Origin: Phycomyces blakesleeanus NRRL 1555(-)
Taxonomy: Eukaryota > Mucoromycota > Mucoromycetes > Mucorales > Phycomycetaceae
Assembly: GCF_001638985.1 (NCBI RefSeq)
Contig: NW_017265190.1
Location: 302,679-366,678 of the forward strand
DNA length: 64,000 bases
Direction: 5' to 3'
Part shown: positions 58,388 to 64,000 of the stretch, piece after piece
Numbering within the stretch: the stretch's first letter is position 1
How the letters are laid out: the number at the start of each line of letters is the position of its first letter
Notes under the pieces: generated by a model
The model's database searches: none
What the model was told of the DNA's origin: nothing
Seen by the model: only the letters and a program-made list of their open reading frames with translations
Made by a program: the position numbers and the translations under genes

Positions 58388-59814
58388 TTTTCTTTAATCC
58401 ACCACACACACATACGCACACTCACCCAATTGTCTACCAATATATTGGCTGAACTGGTACAAAATATACTTGATTGTATGTTCCTTTTATATTTTCTTAC
58501 AAACTAAGGATTATAATCCATAATTCGGACAGAATGCACTTTTTTGTAAACTGTTATTACCAATTGGTTGCGCAGGCGGTTTTTGTGTATCAATAAGCTA
58601 AAATAACATAGCAGAATCAATTGACAGGGATACTGTTCCCCATACATAGACTTAAAAACCGCCTAGTTCTCACTTACAATCGCTCAGACAGGATGATATA
58701 TTAAAGTGGCCTTCACTGCGCCATAATCATAACAAAAAAAACTTTTTTTTACAGTGGCTTGCATCCTCCTTCTACATTCCCCTATCCATCCATTCCGTCA
58801 TCCTTTTTGAGAATATTCATTCCTTTTGGGAATCGTCATTCATATAATATTACATCTCATAGTAGACAGAAGTCGGCCCAGTATAAAAATAAAACATATG
58901 TATGATTAATAAAAATTACAATTTCAGTTAACCAATAAAAACCGAATATGTTATATCAGCAATATGGTCCTGTCCGGATCGGCCGCCTATTGAGCTCGAT
59001 CTGGACTGAAGGGATATTTCCAACAATCTTGGGCCGTCGGAATCCAGAAGATAATAATATCGTAAAAACATATATGCTAGTAATAATAGTTTTGCTTTCT
59101 TATAAATATATAGCTTGTATCATACCTCTCTCAAATAATTCCAAAATTATTCATATATCCTGTCTCCTCAAGATTCTAATTAAAATTAGATTGGGTTTAA
59201 TCTATAGATAATAATACAAGATATATTGGAATATACTTCTATAGCCGATTTTTATTCCATGGTATATATTTACAAATCATTCACAATCGCATTGTTATTT
59301 ATATTTTTGTTAATACTTTTAATGCATGATAGAAGCTATATATAATAATATAATTTAAACTATGTTTTCTAGTATGTTTCATAAATAACACACTATCCAG
59401 ATCCATACACATTCTTCTATAATTATACTTAATGAAATTGGATCAAAAAGCATCAAACATTTTACACCAAAAAAGCAAGAGCCTACAGAAAAATATTACC
59501 AAGTCAAAATGAAAAGGGTGATATTCATAAACCAAAAGTAACTTTCGAACTAAATATGTATAAACTGTTGTCATGTTTTGGATATATTATCTTATATATG
59601 TTGTTATTATTATTCAACACACTGGCACACACCAGAAGCTACTCCCGAACTATATACATATATGAGCCTCTATCATATTTTGGATATACTATCTTGTATA
59701 TTTTATTATTATTATTCAACACACAGACACACACCAAAAGCTACTCCCGAAATATATATATATACGAGCCTCTATCATATTTTGGATACACTATCATATA
59801 TATTTATTTTCCTT
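58388..59814 (+). repeat. Direct duplication, copy A (at least 1.43 kb)
   Basis: Matches 62574-64000 base for base wherever compared, at a constant offset of 4186 bp. It contains an 87-codon frame at 58948-59211 (starting MLYQQYGPVRIG) that recurs at 63134-63397, but no recognisable protein domain. The match reaches the end of the window, so the true length is unknown. Confidence 0.9.
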
Positions 59815-59945
59815 TTATTCAATATACGGTTACGCACCAGAAGCTACTCCCAAACTATATATATATAACCTGCTATCATATTTTGGGCTTACTATCATAT
59901 ATTTTTCTTTTCTTTTATCCAACACACGCACATACGCACAAATGC
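59637..59945 (+). repeat. 102-103-bp tandem repeat, about three units
   Basis: The sequence AGCTACTCCC recurs at 59637, 59739 and 59842, each followed by CATATTTTGG about 25-30 bp later and then a TATA-rich and CACAC-rich stretch. The first units lie inside duplication copy A and recur in copy C. Confidence 0.75.
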
Positions 59946-60345
59946 ACACTCGCCCAATTGTCCACCAATACAATTGCTGCACTGATACAAATTATACATA
60001 TTGTCTATTTCTTTTTGTGTCTTTTTACAACCTAAGGATTCTACTCAATAATTCGGACAGAATGCACTTTTTTGTAAATTGGTATTACCAATTGGTTGCG
60101 CAGACAGCTTTGTGTATCCCTAAGCTAAAAGAACATAGCAGGGTCCATTGACAGGGATACTGTTACCCATACATAGATTTAAAGACCGTCTAGTGTTCAC
60201 TTATAATCGCCCAGAGAGGACGGTATATTAAAGTGGTCTTCACTGCGCCGTAACCAAAATAAAATAAAAATTCTATTTAACGATGGCGTGAATCCTCTTC
60301 CTATGTTCCCTCCATCCCGCCATCCCACCATCCCGCCATCAACTT
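59908..60345 (+). repeat. Diverged third copy of the duplicated block
   Basis: Aligns with 58394-58800. Shared landmarks are ATTCGGACAGAATGCACTTT, ACCAATTGGTTGCGCAG, GACAGGGATACTGTT and CTTCACTGCGCC. It is much more diverged than copies A and C. It ends in a C-rich CCATCCCGC run. Confidence 0.75.
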
Positions 60346-60774
60346 TACAAAACTACCAGAATCGCCACCACCAACAATATTATTCTTTTATTTTATAATC
60401 ACTGAAAAATAAAAATCGAAATAATGGCCATATAATAAAACCTCAACACTCGGAAGTCATATACAATATTTCTCTATACCTAAAGTGTTATATGTCACCA
60501 TTCTCAGAGCTGACCTTCAACTCTCCAAGTCATATAGTATTCATACCACCATAATTCCAACACCTTCTTCGATCCCAATGACGCCATTCAATTCCGTCCC
60601 ATCCCATCTAATTCCATCCCATCGGACATAATTTTCAAAGCTCACGCCTTTCAGTATACTTTTATGCGACTGGGTCTAGACCAAGCGGACGCCACCTAAC
60701 AAAAAGTCTCGCGATGTTAATCTCTCGTCATTAGCATGCGCCATGAATGTCAAAACTTTGTCACACTGACTACT

Positions 60775-60826
60775 CACACGGACCACCCACACGGACCACC
60801 CACACGGACCACCCACACGGACCACC
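60775..60826 (+). repeat. 13-bp minisatellite, four units
   Basis: Four exact copies of CACACGGACCACC, followed by a degenerate unit. GC-rich against a very AT-rich background. Confidence 0.9.
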
Positions 60827-61308
60827 CACTCACACCGCCCACTTCTCGCCCATATAAAAAATACACTACTATTAAAACTTGATATTTTTAAATAAAAAAT
60901 AAACTCATATTATTGTTCTCACGCATTGTTTTATTCAGTTTTCTTCTAATAATAAAGTGTTTCTCTCAATCATTTGTAAAGCAGACATTGTATTTATGGG
61001 CAGACAAAAATGGTTTAAAAAAAAATTTTATTAATATTCAAATATATCGTCAGAATCTTAGTTCACCACCTATAAAGGCGGATCCATCCTCCACAGGGCG
61101 TAGACCTGTCCTGACTTCGTGGAAGAGAACGGAGTGGGGAGGAGATCGGGAACGCTGGGGTGTGAGGCTAGCTATGGGCTTAAAAAATAAAAGGTGAACA
61201 GGGAACGAAACTATCAATCTAAGCTAAGCTAAAGGGATAAACGAAAGCTATATCTAAAGACTACCCACTACGTAAACTAACTAGAGAGGGGAAACTAAAC
61301 TACCCCAC

Positions 61309-61356
61309 ACCCACCACACCCACCACACCCACCACACCCACCACACCCACCACACC
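61309..61356 (+). repeat. 9-bp minisatellite, about five units
   Basis: Consecutive copies of CCACCACAC ending in a C run, strongly strand-asymmetric (no G on the plus strand). Confidence 0.85.
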
Positions 61357-62573
61357 CCCCCATCCACACCACACCAACACCCATCCATCCGACACGCCGC
61401 TGATTCACATAGAAAAAAGGTCAAGATTAGTATATCTATAGACTATACTACTCCCTCAACACAAATGAAAAGGAAATAATAGACTTACCATGCACAAGAG
61501 GAAAACAGAGATGGTCTGGCTGGCACTCTTACTAAATAACTGTGAAAAAATTTTATGCTTTCGTCATTAGATGATGACATAGCAGCATGCATAGAAAATT
61601 GTAGATCAATGGATTGATTGCTCTGATTAGAAGCAATATAAAGACTTTCATTTTAAAAACCCGAATTTCTTATATGGCTACCCATTTTCGTGAATTGATT
61701 TTATATAAAAATTTACTTGACACATATGTTATATATTAATATATTATTTCTTAAAAGAAAGGTTGTAAAACTGTACCACTTTAGTTGGAATATGAAAGAG
61801 AAAGTGGTCTATATATATATATATGTATAGACTATAAGAGCATATCAAGAGACTCTTTATATTATCCCAGCTTTTTATTAAAGCAAGTCTCATAAATTAA
61901 AAATATTATTGACATGTTTAAAATGCAATTAGTTTTTTTTTTATTTACCGAATTGCTATAGTCGATAAGAGCAGATATCTAGTCTTAGATTATATATATA
62001 AATGTATTACAAGAGAACTAAAAGTTTTCACAACTGGGCATAGTAATATATAATATTGAGAGTATCGGGTTTTTATATTAGATAATAAGCAAATATAATA
62101 ACAAGAATGTTTTAATAAAACACATAAGAATAAAAGGAATCTATACTTTATATAAAGGTTTTGATATGGAATATATATCATAGAATTAACTTTTAGTTAT
62201 ATAATTAAATGTTATGAAAGAAAGAAAGCGCATATAGAAAAAAAAATTATTCTGAACACTCTAATAAACTGACATCATGTTCATCGCACTGCTTGAGATC
62301 TTTATTAGAAATAGATCCACTAAGAAAAAATTGGCAATTCAACTAGTGATTATAAAGAATGCTTATAATAGCTTTTAAAATCACTCTCTGAATCGCTCCT
62401 TTTTTGTAGTGATATAGTATCTTACTGAAAATTATATAAACTAAATAGGAATTAATTTAATATGTTCTTATAACAGTTTAATCCACGAAATAGCTCGATG
62501 GATCATTAACTATCGCATTGTTTTTTTCTTTTTATTAATATATTAAATGTGTGACAGATACTATATATATGTC

Positions 62574-64000
62574 TTTTCTTTAATCCACCACACACACATA
62601 CGCACACTCACCCAATTGTCTACCAATATATTGGCTGAACTGGTACAAAATATACTTGATTGTATGTTCCTTTTATATTTTCTTACAAACTAAGGATTAT
62701 AATCCATAATTCGGACAGAATGCACTTTTTTGTAAACTGTTATTACCAATTGGTTGCGCAGGCGGTTTTTGTGTATCAATAAGCTAAAATAACATAGCAG
62801 AATCAATTGACAGGGATACTGTTCCCCATACATAGACTTAAAAACCGCCTAGTTCTCACTTACAATCGCTCAGACAGGATGATATATTAAAGTGGCCTTC
62901 ACTGCGCCATAATCATAACAAAAAAAACTTTTTTTTACAGTGGCTTGCATCCTCCTTCTACATTCCCCTATCCATCCATTCCGTCATCCTTTTTGAGAAT
63001 ATTCATTCCTTTTGGGAATCGTCATTCATATAATATTACATCTCATAGTAGACAGAAGTCGGCCCAGTATAAAAATAAAACATATGTATGATTAATAAAA
63101 ATTACAATTTCAGTTAACCAATAAAAACCGAATATGTTATATCAGCAATATGGTCCTGTCCGGATCGGCCGCCTATTGAGCTCGATCTGGACTGAAGGGA
63201 TATTTCCAACAATCTTGGGCCGTCGGAATCCAGAAGATAATAATATCGTAAAAACATATATGCTAGTAATAATAGTTTTGCTTTCTTATAAATATATAGC
63301 TTGTATCATACCTCTCTCAAATAATTCCAAAATTATTCATATATCCTGTCTCCTCAAGATTCTAATTAAAATTAGATTGGGTTTAATCTATAGATAATAA
63401 TACAAGATATATTGGAATATACTTCTATAGCCGATTTTTATTCCATGGTATATATTTACAAATCATTCACAATCGCATTGTTATTTATATTTTTGTTAAT
63501 ACTTTTAATGCATGATAGAAGCTATATATAATAATATAATTTAAACTATGTTTTCTAGTATGTTTCATAAATAACACACTATCCAGATCCATACACATTC
63601 TTCTATAATTATACTTAATGAAATTGGATCAAAAAGCATCAAACATTTTACACCAAAAAAGCAAGAGCCTACAGAAAAATATTACCAAGTCAAAATGAAA
63701 AGGGTGATATTCATAAACCAAAAGTAACTTTCGAACTAAATATGTATAAACTGTTGTCATGTTTTGGATATATTATCTTATATATGTTGTTATTATTATT
63801 CAACACACTGGCACACACCAGAAGCTACTCCCGAACTATATACATATATGAGCCTCTATCATATTTTGGATATACTATCTTGTATATTTTATTATTATTA
63901 TTCAACACACAGACACACACCAAAAGCTACTCCCGAAATATATATATATACGAGCCTCTATCATATTTTGGATACACTATCATATATATTTATTTTCCTT
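62574..64000 (+). repeat. Direct duplication, copy C (runs off the window)
   Basis: Apparently identical to 58388-59814 over its full visible length, including the 102-bp tandem repeats. The immediately upstream 100 bp is related to the upstream flank of copy A but clearly diverged, so the exact boundary is near 62574. Confidence 0.9.

Larger units (their letters stand above)
60346..62573. other. Non-coding region between duplication copies
   Basis: No gene recognised. It contains the two minisatellites listed below and, at 62055-62340, sequence resembling the flanks of the decayed Tc1-like element. A 94-codon frame at 60913-61197 has biased composition and no domain. Confidence 0.45.

Noticed and set aside
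58948..59211. Repeated 87-codon frame as a gene
   Set aside because: Its duplication is explained by the larger DNA repeat; no start context, splice site or domain supports coding.
59600..59950. Tandem repeats as a CRISPR array
   Set aside because: Units are long contiguous diverged repeats without uniform spacers, in a eukaryotic context.
59556..60035. 159-codon plus-strand frame
   Set aside because: Translates the 102-bp tandem repeat; repetitive Tyr/Ile/Leu-rich sequence is a product of composition.
58388..64000. Duplicated blocks as LTRs of a retrotransposon
   Set aside because: The flanks upstream of both copies are also related, a third diverged copy lies between them, and no primer-binding site, gag/pol coding or TG...CA ends were seen.

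Overview
The window looks like nuclear DNA of a filamentous early-diverging fungus, most likely Mucoromycota (Mucorales-like). It is AT-rich. Genes carry many short introns (about 50-140 nt) with GTAAGT/GTATGT donors. The conserved proteins are fungal: sphingolipid C9-methyltransferase, the DASH subunit Dad2, Rtt109, a Gbp2/Hrb1-like SR protein and Doa10. I could not run searches, so species and orthology calls rest on motif recognition.

Layout. 1-11 kb: gene-poor, with one good gene (sphingolipid C9-methyltransferase, minus strand) and two weak or broken gene remnants. 11-17 kb: a TAA-flanked MITE, then a peroxisomal-type adenine nucleotide carrier (-), a cytochrome c peroxidase (+) and bystin/Enp1 (-). 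17-33 kb: a signal-peptide-bearing inorganic pyrophosphatase, DAD2, a three-RRM SR-like protein, an Avt3/Avt4-like vacuolar amino-acid transporter, RNase H2 subunit C, and the Doa10/MARCH6 ubiquitin ligase. 33-45 kb: an unassigned multi-spanning membrane protein, RTT109 with a C-terminal 19-residue repeat, an alpha/beta hydrolase, mitochondrial uS15m, and a Vps1-like dynamin with polyglutamine. Where exon models were built, every junction keeps the reading frame and the coding lengths are multiples of three.

45-57 kb is a transposon graveyard. It holds a zinc-finger DNA transposase cut by one TGA, a structurally complete 4.75-kb CACTA element (matching CACTA ends, TAA duplication, subterminal repeats, two opposed genes), a second copy of the MITE, and a decayed Tc1-like transposase. 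Almost all lesions are single in-frame nonsense codons explicable by C-to-T or G-to-A change.

57-64 kb has no convincing gene. It contains an apparently identical direct duplication of at least 1.43 kb that runs off the window end, a diverged third copy, a 102-bp tandem repeat and two minisatellites. The genes are unlinked eukaryotic housekeeping functions (lipid modification, peroxisome, redox, ribosome assembly, kinetochore, ERAD, chromatin, mitochondrial translation, membrane fission) with no obvious cluster.
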